NCBI GenBank assembly: GCA_027531445.1
Contig: JAPZRK010000006.1
Location: 7,662 to 71,661 of the forward strand
Source of the DNA: Leptospira sp.
Lineage (GTDB): Bacteria; Spirochaetota; Leptospiria; Leptospirales; Leptospiraceae
DNA length: 64,000 nt
Direction: 5' to 3'
In this document: positions 35,370-43,963 of the stretch, in pieces
How positions within the stretch are numbered: position 1 is the first letter of the stretch
How the letters are laid out: every line of letters begins with the position of its first letter
Position numbers and translations under genes: made by a program
The notes under the pieces: generated by a model
Seen by the model: the letters and a program-made list of their open reading frames with translations, nothing else
Databases searched by the model: none
What the model was told of the DNA's origin: nothing

Positions 35370-36317
35370 CTATAGATTGAAAGGAATATTGGCCGCAAAT
35401 CCGACAGTTTGAAGTTTTGCAGTATTATAACCGGCGTATGTTTGTGAATAGAAAACATTATAAAAGTTTCCATAACTATCCGAAAAACCTAAACCGATCT
35501 CGAAATTATGAAATGTTTCCTTTCTGCCCCAAGCAGGTCGTTCGTCTTTGACCCAGATGTCAAACAAATTGACACCAGGAATCAAATCGGGCGTTCTCGT
35601 ATTGTAGTAGTTAAATGGAGGTTCTTGTCTGGGATCAGCGTATGCGTAACCACCTTGTCCTATTTGGCCACGACCACCGATAGTTAAGAAAAAGTTTTCC
35701 AAAAACTTTTTATACAAGGCTCCGTAATATAAAATGTCATCAGGAACAGGATTTTCCCTTTTCCTATACCCAATATCTCCCAAGGTTCCTAATCCCCAGG
35801 TGTTGAAGTCTTTCGCAAAGTAAACATTTGCCTCTCCACCACTTGCTCCGTCTCCCAATGATTGTGGATTGCGATCATAATCTCCTTTTTTAATTCCACC
35901 AACACGAACGGAAATTGTCGGCATCCAAAAATACTTTGAGTCATATTCATCGACTAACTTATATCTGACACCCAAACGACTATCCAGAACTCCATACTTG
36001 TCTGGACTTTCAGGAGTTTGTTGTAAACCGCCAAATCTATCAAAAATTCGATGACGACCTAATTTTCCAAAACCACTAGAGAAGTCTACAGTGAGACGAT
36101 CAGTGATTCCATATTCTAAGACCAAAGCACCAGCACTGATTCTCACATTATCATCATACTTCGCAAAAGACCTTGCGAGATATGCGGAATCATACTCCGA
36201 ATGTGTAGCTACAGGTCGTACCCAAAGTTGCCTTTGATAGGGAGCCCAGGCAGATTGGGCAAAAATGCCAGCGCTAAAGATAAAGTTTAAATAAATAAAT
36301 CTATGCAGCTTAGACAT
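35370..36317 (-). CDS. Outer-membrane beta-barrel protein (cluster gene)
   Basis: A signal peptide (FSAGIFAQSAWA) is followed by about 290 residues of alternating amphipathic strands: for example LVLEYGITDRLTVDFSSGFG and LGVRYKLVDEYD, with the last strand TVGFAANIPFNL. This is the pattern of a porin-like or MetA-type transporter barrel. The start directly abuts the upstream stop (TAAATG). Rhodanese and multihaem lipoprotein genes follow within the same transcript. It could form the pore of an outer-membrane electron conduit or oxyanion channel; the strand count is not determined. Confidence 0.82.
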   Translation of the reverse strand: MSKLHRFIYLNFIFSAGIFAQSAWAPYQRQLWVRPVATHSEYDSAYLARSFAKYDDNVRISAGALVLEYGITDRLTVDFSSGFGKLGRHRIFDRFGGLQQTPESPDKYGVLDSRLGVRYKLVDEYDSKYFWMPTISVRVGGIKKGDYDRNPQSLGDGASGGEANVYFAKDFNTWGLGTLGDIGYRKRENPVPDDILYYGALYKKFLENFFLTIGGRGQIGQGGYAYADPRQEPPFNYYNTRTPDLIPGVNLFDIWVKDERPAWGRKETFHNFEIGLGFSDSYGNFYNVFYSQTYAGYNTAKLQTVGFAANIPFNL

Positions 36318-36677
36318 TTACTTTTTATCCAGTTTCACGTTAAAGCGCACACTGATGAAATACTCTAGCGCATCTAATTGCTCTTTTGTTAATTTACCAG
36401 CAAGGTCTTGTAAGTTGACTCGTCTTTTTTCTGAATTTGGTAAAGATCCTTGTAGGTAGTCTAGTCGTTCTCCTTGTTCGGCTTCTTTTGCTTTATCAAG
36501 TGCTAATAGTTCGATTTCTAAATTGTAAACCGATTTGCCAAGATGGAATTTTTCTCGATCTTGTCCTTGGGGAATTTGGCCGACGCCTCCACCACCAAAT
36601 CCACCTGATGCGAACAGTGGTGAAATTAAAAATAATAATAATAATTTGAAAGTAAAGATTTTGAGTAATTTGTTCAT
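36318..36677 (-). CDS. Small exported Gly-rich protein (first cluster gene)
   Basis: A 119-residue protein with a signal peptide cleaved near FASGG, a Gly-rich mature start (GGFGGGGVGQ) and a charged, coiled-coil-prone rest (~40-110). The Gly-rich stretch resembles the Gly-rich tail of rhodanese paralogue 2. I do not recognise a family. It is the first gene of the four-gene set and abuts the beta-barrel gene, so it is probably a periplasmic partner of the barrel. Confidence 0.72.
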   Translation of the reverse strand: MNKLLKIFTFKLLLLFLISPLFASGGFGGGGVGQIPQGQDREKFHLGKSVYNLEIELLALDKAKEAEQGERLDYLQGSLPNSEKRRVNLQDLAGKLTKEQLDALEYFISVRFNVKLDKK

Positions 36678-36763
36678 ATTGACCTTGTTTGTATTTATAA
36701 TTCTATTTTTTTATTTGTTGCTGTTTTAAATCGTTACTTCTACTTGCTCTTAACTTCAAAAAT

Positions 36764-36795
36764 GCCTTCCTGGGCAACCAGGAAGGCGAAACGTT
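36764..36795 (-). terminator. Strong rho-independent terminator after rhodanese paralogue 3
   Basis: GCCTTCCTGG (36764-36773) and CCAGGAAGGC (36778-36787) form a perfect 10-pair stem with a GCAA loop. On the minus strand it is followed by ATTTTTG. It lies 36 bases after the stop of the 36823-38250 gene and separates it from the cluster promoter. Confidence 0.85.
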
Positions 36796-36822
36796 CAAGG
36801 ATCAAATAGACTAACGGAAACC

Positions 36823-38250
36823 TTATTGTTGTTTGTAGAGCTTATCCTCATCTATGTTTTTGCGAGATGTCGTCGCATTAGCATTGATGTTATACGAAGC
36901 ATATTGGGATATAGATGCACTCGTATTGTAAACCGGACCTGGTGTGTTCGATCCACTTGCAGTAAGTTCTGTCGTATCTGTCGCAAATTTATGGCCGGCT
37001 GGTAATGTTCTTAAGGAAGAATTCGTATGATTTGCAGAGAGTGCGGTCCATTCAATCATCGAATTTTCATAAAAGACACTAGGTATTCCTAAAATTAAGA
37101 ATGCACTGAGTCCAGTTACCATAGAACGAGCATTTGTTCTGCAATAATGCACAACGGTTTGGCCAGATTTATAACCAGTACCAGATGAGTTAATTGCATT
37201 GAAGCCAGTGAAGTCCTTCCATAAAGCTGAAATGGCTTCTTTAGATTTAAATTTTCCAGTTGTTTGGTCTACGACTAAAGGCCATGGAGTGAAATTAGAA
37301 CCTTTGATATGACCTGCAAAGAGTGCGGCACTTGATGGCCCAGTTGTATTTGCTACTGGATTACCTGTGAACTCTGCATCAATAACTGCCGCAGAGTTTG
37401 CTGTGTTGTGTCTAGCATCGGCAAGTAAAACATTGGTAGAAACCCCGTATATACCATGCGAAGCACCATTTTTTACTATGTTGATGATATTTTCTAGCGG
37501 TTGAACCAACACAGAATTATCAACTCCTCTCAGTGACTTTACCGTGAAGGTCCCTTTTGTAGGTGTAGATAATTCGCTTGAACTTGCAGTTAAATAAGAA
37601 GCTCCATATTCCGCATTTTGATTGATGGCACCGTTCAGAACTGCAAGATTTTTGCGGTCCACTCCCCAATATCTCAACCAATAAAGTGCTCTATGTAAAG
37701 TTTGATAGATTCCTCCGCGTGGTGATGCGTTTGTTCCTGCTCCGGTATCGTTTCTGGCCGCAAAGACAATTAGGTCTTTCGTAGGATCGATTCCATATGT
37801 TTGTAATACTTCATCGGTGATGGCGCCTGTAGGCAGTGCGAATGGATCAGTGATCACGCCATTGTCCCGCGATGTACGAAAAGCAAGTCGATCACCAGTT
37901 CGAAAAACATCTGTGTTCCAATCAAATGACAAAACACCGTTAGCTGGTTTGATGTAACTTCCAGATGTACCAGAGTGCAAGATCACCAAATTACCAGTTA
38001 TATCAGCGGGTTTGTTTGCCGGCCAATTGTCAATCCAGGATTTTAACTTTGTCGATGTCACAAGTCCAAAATTATTGTTATCGTAATTTGCATCCGATTC
38101 GGTGGTCAGTTCTGCCGCCGTGTTGACTTTTGTGGCTGATAAGATTAGTCCAGCTAACAGTAAATTGTTGTTATCATTTTCTTTTTTACATGCGGCAAAT
38201 ACAGTTGTTATGCTAAGCATGAGCAGGAATGCTCTTTTAAAATTGTTCAT
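36823..38250 (-). CDS. Rhodanese-family lipoprotein (paralogue 3)
   Basis: The frame extends to 38316, but ATG at 38250 follows GGGAGAGAG and starts a lipoprotein signal (TVFAAC, Cys21), so I use it (475 aa). It shares with paralogue 1 the blocks LKSWIDNWPANKPADITGNLVILH, YWLRYWGVDRKNLAVLNG, VLLADARHN and an active loop Cys370 in VVHYCRTNARSM. The C-terminal end (IEWTALSANH) is like those of the other two. It has its own promoter with several TATATTG dyads and ends at a strong terminator, so it is monocistronic. Confidence 0.86.
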   Translation of the reverse strand: MNNFKRAFLLMLSITTVFAACKKENDNNNLLLAGLILSATKVNTAAELTTESDANYDNNNFGLVTSTKLKSWIDNWPANKPADITGNLVILHSGTSGSYIKPANGVLSFDWNTDVFRTGDRLAFRTSRDNGVITDPFALPTGAITDEVLQTYGIDPTKDLIVFAARNDTGAGTNASPRGGIYQTLHRALYWLRYWGVDRKNLAVLNGAINQNAEYGASYLTASSSELSTPTKGTFTVKSLRGVDNSVLVQPLENIINIVKNGASHGIYGVSTNVLLADARHNTANSAAVIDAEFTGNPVANTTGPSSAALFAGHIKGSNFTPWPLVVDQTTGKFKSKEAISALWKDFTGFNAINSSGTGYKSGQTVVHYCRTNARSMVTGLSAFLILGIPSVFYENSMIEWTALSANHTNSSLRTLPAGHKFATDTTELTASGSNTPGPVYNTSASISQYASYNINANATTSRKNIDEDKLYKQQ

Positions 38251-38345
38251 ATTCTCTCTCCCTTCGGTGGCGGCCGTTTTTTCGAACAAAGTCGAAAAAG
38301 TAGGTGCCTTAGCCAAGGATTGAATCCAAGAGATTGATTTCGAAT

Positions 38346-38395
38346 CAATATTCGTTATATTGAACTAATTGTCTGCAATATGAGATAATATATTG
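38346..38395. promoter_or_regulatory. CAATAT/ATATTG dyads upstream of rhodanese paralogue 3
   Basis: Two inverted pairs occur: CAATAT (38346-38351) with ATATTG (38357-38362), and CAATAT (38376-38381) with ATATTG (38390-38395). The TATATTG core recurs upstream of rhodanese paralogue 1 and of the XRE-cupin gene. This suggests a common regulator, most simply the XRE-cupin protein encoded next door. Confidence 0.45.
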
Positions 38396-38497
38396 TACAA
38401 TTGTCCAAGTTACTAGAGGGAGATGAAGAATCGACTCTCAGTATTGATGTTAATGATTTTAAAGTTTAAAGAAGTCGAAAGGATGGTTCTCTCATCC

Positions 38498-39100
38498 TTA
38501 CGATTGAGGTGTTTCGATCCAATTCACGCAGACTACTGATTCCGTATCGATATGTATATAAAGCAGGTCAGATCCAATAAAGTGTAAGCTATCGCCCGCA
38601 ACAACTTTTAATGTTCTGTCGCGAAATTCCACTTTGAATTCACCAGTGAGCACGATTAGAGTCTGGTCTAATTGATTTTTAAAGATAGAGGGCAATGTGA
38701 AACGTCCTTTATTAAAAGTAATTTCATAAAGGCCAATTTTTCCCTTATTTTCTCTGCTCAGATAGCGTACTTCGATGGCTCCGTTGGCGAGCTTTACGAT
38801 TTTACAATCTGCTTTCCCAATTAGCTTTGGGGTTTTGAGAAACAAATCGGGAATAAGATCGGAAATAGGTGATCTTAGTGCGCGGGCAATCTTCCATAAA
38901 ATCCCAATACTTGGGGTAGTTTTACCCGATTCAATCAATCCCAACATCCCTCGGCTCACTTTACTGATTTGAGATAGCTTCTCTAATGAGTAACCAAACT
39001 CCTGCCTTCTTCTTTTGATCGTGTTTCCTAAGAGTGCGGTTAATACATCCTCTGTAATTATCTGATCAAGGTCGTCATTTTGGTTTTCTAGCTCTTCCAT
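38498..39100 (-). CDS. XRE-cupin transcriptional regulator
   Basis: The 200-residue protein has an XRE/HTH_3 domain at ~24-83 (IKRRRQEFGYSLEKLSQISKVSRGMLGLIESGKTTPSIGILWKIARAL) and a C-terminal cupin barrel (~120-200, with VLTGEFKVEFRD and GDSLHFIGSD). This is the common XRE-cupin class that senses a small metabolite. Rhodanese paralogue 3 follows on the same strand after a promoter region with repeated dyads, and the same core sits 31 bases upstream of this gene, consistent with autoregulation and control of the rhodanese genes. Confidence 0.9.
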   Translation of the reverse strand: MEELENQNDDLDQIITEDVLTALLGNTIKRRRQEFGYSLEKLSQISKVSRGMLGLIESGKTTPSIGILWKIARALRSPISDLIPDLFLKTPKLIGKADCKIVKLANGAIEVRYLSRENKGKIGLYEITFNKGRFTLPSIFKNQLDQTLIVLTGEFKVEFRDRTLKVVAGDSLHFIGSDLLYIHIDTESVVCVNWIETPQS

Positions 39101-40535
39101 AGGGTAATCTTAAGTATTTACAGGAATTCACTATATTGGATAAAATGTAAAGTAAAATAGATATTTTCTTGGAGTTAATTTTTAGAATGTAGATAAATCC
39201 TAAAAATTCCAACAATATCACAACAAAAGGCAAGTCGTAGAATCCTCTAGTTGGTTCTGATAATGCGGGAATATGTAGGTTGGTGAAAGTCAAATAGGCA
39301 AGTTGGGGGATCAAAATGATGAGCCAAAGCGAGTCCTTCGTTTCATTTCTTGTCAAAAAGTAAATTGGGCAAAGGACAAGAAAATACCAAGGATTAGAAA
39401 CGGGAGTTAATAAAAGAAACAACAGAAATACCGAAAACATCCACTGAAGGATTCGTTTATGATTCTTGGCGATGATTTTGTAATTCAAAAATGAAGAGAA
39501 TATAAAGTAAACTAGTATCAGTAAGGATACGAATCGGGCTGTCACCTTACCAAAAGTCTTATGAACAAACAAGAATATCGTTGAATTGAACTCAAAATCA
39601 CTCGAAAATAATAGAATATTCGAAAAATCAAATGAATGATTATTTGGAATAAAGATTTCTAAAATAAAAAATGGAAATAAAAAACCCACAAAACTAAAAC
39701 AAGAATATTTCAATAAATTACGGTAAGATGTTAAATTTTTAAAATTGAATACTTTTACACTTTGTATCAAAAAAATAGGTAAAAATAAGATAAAATATAT
39801 TTTTGAATGAATTGTTAATCCCAAAGAAAAGAATGCTAAGAAATATTGATTCTTTACTAGTTTATAATAAGATAAAACAATCAAAAAAATACAGATAATT
39901 TCAAAGTGTGCATTGATATATACTTCTCGAATAAGAATTGGAAAGAAAAAGTACAGTATTGCGGACTTTCTGCCATTGAGACTCTGAATGAAGTAAACAA
40001 TCAAACAATCTAAGGCAATATAGCTCAATTTAAGCAGTAATAAAGAATAAGGAACTATTGAACTTATAAATGAAAAATATAAAAGATTTAGAGGGAAATA
40101 AATCGTAGTCCAATCTGGATGATTGATCTTCGAGAGAATGGAAATGGCAGATGCGTTGCTAAAGATCTCGGCATCCGAATTAAAATAAAAATTCGGTGGG
40201 TGAATGTAAGGAGAGATTCCCAAATGGACGAGTTGTCCCTCCCAAAGATACCTCGCCCAATCGTCCTCCCATAGCGGATCGCAAAAACAAAGAATCAAGC
40301 GAATGAGCACTGCGATGCCACTCAATTGAAAGAAAAAACGGTCAAACGTGTTCTGATCCCAAGTTAGCAGAAACGAATAAAGAAAACAGAGTATCGCTAA
40401 AATCAGGCTAAATGGTATGATTCCGGTCTGAACCGTAATGATTCCCTTGGCCAAACAAAGGGAAAACACGAGAATTAAGAAAAAATATGCATTTCCGAGC
40501 GTCCTCGATATGCTTTCCCCGATTTTACTTTCCAT
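39075..40535 (-). CDS. Polytopic membrane glycosyltransferase (mannosyltransferase-like, GT-C)
   Basis: The frame extends to a TTG at 40610, but the first ATG is at 40535 (MESKIGESISR); I use it (486 aa) with some doubt, as neither has a clear ribosome-binding site. About ten membrane spans are present. The first extracytoplasmic loop has DPLWEDDWARYLWEGQLVHLGISPYIHPP, typical of GT-C enzymes that use polyprenyl-phosphate sugars. The acceptor is unknown. Its 3' end overlaps the regulator gene by 26 bases, so the regulator's upstream motif lies inside this coding sequence. Confidence 0.78.
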   Translation of the reverse strand: MESKIGESISRTLGNAYFFLILVFSLCLAKGIITVQTGIIPFSLILAILCFLYSFLLTWDQNTFDRFFFQLSGIAVLIRLILCFCDPLWEDDWARYLWEGQLVHLGISPYIHPPNFYFNSDAEIFSNASAISILSKINHPDWTTIYFPLNLLYFSFISSIVPYSLLLLKLSYIALDCLIVYFIQSLNGRKSAILYFFFPILIREVYINAHFEIICIFLIVLSYYKLVKNQYFLAFFSLGLTIHSKIYFILFLPIFLIQSVKVFNFKNLTSYRNLLKYSCFSFVGFLFPFFILEIFIPNNHSFDFSNILLFSSDFEFNSTIFLFVHKTFGKVTARFVSLLILVYFIFSSFLNYKIIAKNHKRILQWMFSVFLLFLLLTPVSNPWYFLVLCPIYFLTRNETKDSLWLIILIPQLAYLTFTNLHIPALSEPTRGFYDLPFVVILLEFLGFIYILKINSKKISILLYILSNIVNSCKYLRLPYGRARKPK

Positions 40536-40637
40536 TTTGTTAAAAATATTCAACTTAGCAGAGAAAAAATTTACTTTATTAGATATTTTCCGTCTAAATC
40601 TACAGATCAAGCATATTTTAGATTAGGAAGGTACATC

Positions 40638-41588
40638 ATGGCTAAATCCATTGGATCATTTTTCTTAAAAACTTATGGGTTATTGGCGTTTCTTTTGGCG
40701 ATGATCATAACGTTTGCGACCCATTTGCAAGGTCATCCCTCAGAATATAAAAAATGGAACCTATCCGAGTCTTGGATTGTTTCTCCAAAACAAGCCCACG
40801 ACTTAAAAAATCAAGGAGCTCAACTTCTCGATGTTAGGGGATCTGTGGATCGTTTATTTCGCTCTTTGCCATCAGCAAAAATTTTAACTTGGGAAGAATT
40901 TTCAAATCCCAATCAGCCATTGAAAGGAAAATTGTTACCTGCGATTCAAATTGAAAAAAAATTGAAAGCGATTGGTATTCAAAAATCTGACACATTGCTC
41001 GTATTTGGTGATCCACTTTCTGGTTGGGGAGAAGAAGGGCGAATGACATGGACACTTCGCACAACAGGTTACTTGCGTACATATCTTGTTGACGGAGGAG
41101 TAAATCAGTTTTTAAAGCAAGGTAAAACTCAGACCTCAAAAGATGTAAATGTAGCCGCCGAGACGGTGCAGACCCAGTCCAAAATGAACTATGATATTGA
41201 GGCAGAAGATATAATCAAAAAACTTAATGAATCGAATTCAAATCTTTCAGTGATTGATGTCCGCGAAAAACGTGAATTTTTGGGTTCAACTCCATATGGT
41301 GAATCACGTGGAGGTCATATACCCTCTGCCCATTGGATTTATTATCAAGAATTTATAGATAAAGATGGTTACATCAAATCAAAAAATGAAATTGATTCTT
41401 TGTTAAAATCAAAAAATATTGTGAGTAGCAATCAAATCGTCTCCTACTGCACAGGTGGTATTAGATCCGCTTTTACAACTGCGATTTTGGTATCTTACGG
41501 TTATGATGCCTTAAACTATTCTGGTTCCATGTGGGAATGGTCATCAAAAGATTCTCGCATGTATCAGTTAGTAAAATCAGATAAGTGA
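40638..41588 (+). CDS. Exported two-domain thiosulfate sulfurtransferase (rhodanese)
   Basis: A single N-terminal signal anchor (~8-28) precedes two rhodanese domains (316 aa): the first inactive (LLDVRGSV..., LVDGGVNQFL), the second with VIDVREKREFLG, GHIPSAHWIYYQEF and catalytic Cys271 in SYCTGGIRSA, ending in GSMWEWSS. This is closer to SseA-type thiosulfate/3-mercaptopyruvate sulfurtransferases than to the three rhodanese lipoproteins nearby. AGGAAGG precedes the start. It is divergent from the glycosyltransferase gene with few bases between. It should act in the periplasm, anchored to the inner membrane. Confidence 0.9.
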   Translation: MAKSIGSFFLKTYGLLAFLLAMIITFATHLQGHPSEYKKWNLSESWIVSPKQAHDLKNQGAQLLDVRGSVDRLFRSLPSAKILTWEEFSNPNQPLKGKLLPAIQIEKKLKAIGIQKSDTLLVFGDPLSGWGEEGRMTWTLRTTGYLRTYLVDGGVNQFLKQGKTQTSKDVNVAAETVQTQSKMNYDIEAEDIIKKLNESNSNLSVIDVREKREFLGSTPYGESRGGHIPSAHWIYYQEFIDKDGYIKSKNEIDSLLKSKNIVSSNQIVSYCTGGIRSAFTTAILVSYGYDALNYSGSMWEWSSKDSRMYQLVKSDK

Positions 41589-41694
41589 TGATTTTTTGCT
41601 AAATTTTCTGTTTCATAAATTAGCCTTACATTCCTTTTCCTCGTTGAAACTTTTTTGTATCTGAGTTAATCTTGACGACGTTAGGGAAGGTTCC

Positions 41695-42807
41695 ATGGGA
41701 AATTTTTTAAATCGGATTCTTTTTTTATTTTTATTTGTTTCGATCAGTTGCGTACTTTACGCAGAGTCCGTAGATCTTTTTGAAGCCATCGGATGGGAAG
41801 ACGAAGCTGAATTAAAGAAAGCTCTTTCTGCAGGTGGGAATGTGAACCATGTTGATAGTTCCGAAAACATCTCCATTTTGATGAGAGCCATCGACACAAT
41901 GAAACCGAATCTTGTTCAAATTTTGCTCGAACGGAAAGCAAACGTAAATCAAAAGATGCCGGGAACCCAAAAAACAGCTTTGATGCATTTTATGGAAAAA
42001 TTTATAAAAAATGCTGAAGCCGATGAAAATGGTGAGACTCGTTATGTGGACGACGGAGGGATGATTTCTATATTCAATCAATTAATCAAGGCTGGTGCCA
42101 AGGTAAATGATATAGACAGCGAAGGGAAATCAGTATTATCATATGCGATCAATTCGCCTTATGCATCTCAGAGCCAAACTATTTTAAACAAACTCATTTC
42201 ATTAAAAGTAAATCCCAATATAAAGTATAGTAACGACATTCCAAAGCCAATCTGTTTGGTGGTTGCCGAAGACACATCTGGTCAGCAAAGAGAAGCATTT
42301 AAAGCATTTATAAAACAAAAATTATGCGATCCAAATCAAGTCTACGAAGAACGAAACCAAAGAAAGACGACCCTTCTATTTATCGCTGTATCCAAAAAAG
42401 AAAGAGAAGAAGTTGAGTTTCTTCTAGAAATGGGTGCAAATCCCAACAAAGGTGCATCCGATACTTTGATGGACTACCTTCCAGTGTTTGTTGATATTTC
42501 TAATTATGAATTTCTTGAACTTTTTATGAAACACAAAGCAGACCCAAATTCCATTGAGAATGAGATCCATATCATGGAGCATGCGGCAAGGAATGTCACG
42601 GACGATGCGGATGGGGAACGTATCATTGATTTACTTCTCAAATATGGATCAAATATAAATCATCCCAAATTATATGATAGTTATACTCCATATAACAAGG
42701 CGGTCTATGCGGCTCATGTGGTCGGAAAATATCGTATTGAAAAATATTTGGAAAAAAAAGGTGCTGTTACGTCAGATAAGCTCAAGAATCAAAAAAAGAA
42801 TAAGTAG
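41695..42807 (+). CDS. Exported ankyrin-repeat protein
   Basis: A signal peptide (FVSISCVLYAE) is followed by ankyrin-type repeats across most of the 370 residues. Examples are DLFEAIGWEDEAELKKALSAGGNVNHVDSSENISILMRAI, LVQILLERKANVNQK, FLLEMGANPNKG and IIDLLLKYGSNINHP. The repeats mediate protein-protein contacts in the periplasm; partners are unknown. The Cys in the signal (SISC) could also be a lipobox. A second, shorter ankyrin lipoprotein lies at 45440-45925. Confidence 0.87.
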   Translation: MGNFLNRILFLFLFVSISCVLYAESVDLFEAIGWEDEAELKKALSAGGNVNHVDSSENISILMRAIDTMKPNLVQILLERKANVNQKMPGTQKTALMHFMEKFIKNAEADENGETRYVDDGGMISIFNQLIKAGAKVNDIDSEGKSVLSYAINSPYASQSQTILNKLISLKVNPNIKYSNDIPKPICLVVAEDTSGQQREAFKAFIKQKLCDPNQVYEERNQRKTTLLFIAVSKKEREEVEFLLEMGANPNKGASDTLMDYLPVFVDISNYEFLELFMKHKADPNSIENEIHIMEHAARNVTDDADGERIIDLLLKYGSNINHPKLYDSYTPYNKAVYAAHVVGKYRIEKYLEKKGAVTSDKLKNQKKNK

Positions 42808-42818
42808 CTCTTGATCCT

Positions 42819-43892
42819 TTACTTTTTGATTTTGAAATAATAGACTTTGTTAAAAGCCCTTTCATTCAAACCGTTGATAGAGACATCTACTTTGATCTTG
42901 GATTTCGATACCGAAATGTCTAGCAGTCCAAAATTTTCTTGTGTATAGACTGCACTCTTTCTCCTCCTGTCCTCTTCATTTGGAGCTCTCATGGGTATGG
43001 GTTTATTCATTGAACTTGAGGTAATGTCAATGATCAATCCATTCAATTCTGATTCCTCTTCAAATATTTCTGCAATGTGCCTGTCGCCTGATAGGATGAG
43101 GTTTTTACCTTTTGCATACTTTGATAAAAGGGATAGGAGTTTTGCTCGTTCGTTCGGAAAATTACTCCATTTTTCAAAGCGATGTGTATCATTGAGTACT
43201 TGTATACTGGAAACGATTAGAAAAAGATCTGTCTGCGCTTTAAGCTCGGATTCTAACCATTTCCATTGAGTTTCTCCTAAGATTGTATCTTCTTCGTTTG
43301 TTGTTGGGGCATAACTTTTTTGGCCAGTTGTTTCGTCTCGGCTTTCTTTAAGTGCCGTACGAAATGTACGAGTATCTAACAATATTATTTTGATAAGTTT
43401 TTTGTTGACGGTAATTGTTTCGGAAGAGTACGTTCCTTCTCTCTTTCTGATCGGGGCATTGAATGGGATGTCCAAAAATTCCAAAAATAAATCCTTCGAT
43501 TCACTTTTGAGAGGATACTCTTTGCCTACATCATTGTATCCAAAATCGTGATCATCCCAAACACCGAGAATCTTTGTCTTTTTTCTAAGTTCAGTATAAT
43601 TGGAGTCAGCCTTTTGAATCTCGTAAGCTTCTTTTTTTTCAGCAATATTGATGGTATCTTTGTAGATATTATCACCCAGCCAAATCCATAGATTTGGATT
43701 TGATTTTAGAATCGGTTCCCAAATCTTTTTATCCAAATTTTGGTCCAAGCAGGATCCGAAAGCGATTTGAATCGTATCGCGAGAGAAACGATCTTTACTT
43801 TGTAATGCAAAAGGAATGAGACTAGCAATGAGGATTAAAATCTTCGTTTTGAGAAAGGGATTGGTTAAATGCACTATCATGTTTCCTTTCAA
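42819..43892 (-). CDS. PhoD-like metallophosphatase
   Basis: A 357-residue exported protein with PhoD-family metal-site motifs in order: AFGSC (~45), LGDNIYKD, GVWDDHDFGYND, LLDTRTFR and SGDRHIAE. A signal peptide precedes residue ~32. PhoD enzymes are alkaline phosphatases or phosphodiesterases using iron and calcium in the periplasm. It converges on the ankyrin gene with 11 bases between. Confidence 0.9.
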   Translation of the reverse strand: MKGNMIVHLTNPFLKTKILILIASLIPFALQSKDRFSRDTIQIAFGSCLDQNLDKKIWEPILKSNPNLWIWLGDNIYKDTINIAEKKEAYEIQKADSNYTELRKKTKILGVWDDHDFGYNDVGKEYPLKSESKDLFLEFLDIPFNAPIRKREGTYSSETITVNKKLIKIILLDTRTFRTALKESRDETTGQKSYAPTTNEEDTILGETQWKWLESELKAQTDLFLIVSSIQVLNDTHRFEKWSNFPNERAKLLSLLSKYAKGKNLILSGDRHIAEIFEEESELNGLIIDITSSSMNKPIPMRAPNEEDRRRKSAVYTQENFGLLDISVSKSKIKVDVSINGLNERAFNKVYYFKIKK

Positions 43893-43963
43893 CTATGCCC
43901 AATTTTGTTTGTAAAAATTGGTATGACAAGCCCAAATTCAATGCAAAACATCAAACAATCGAT

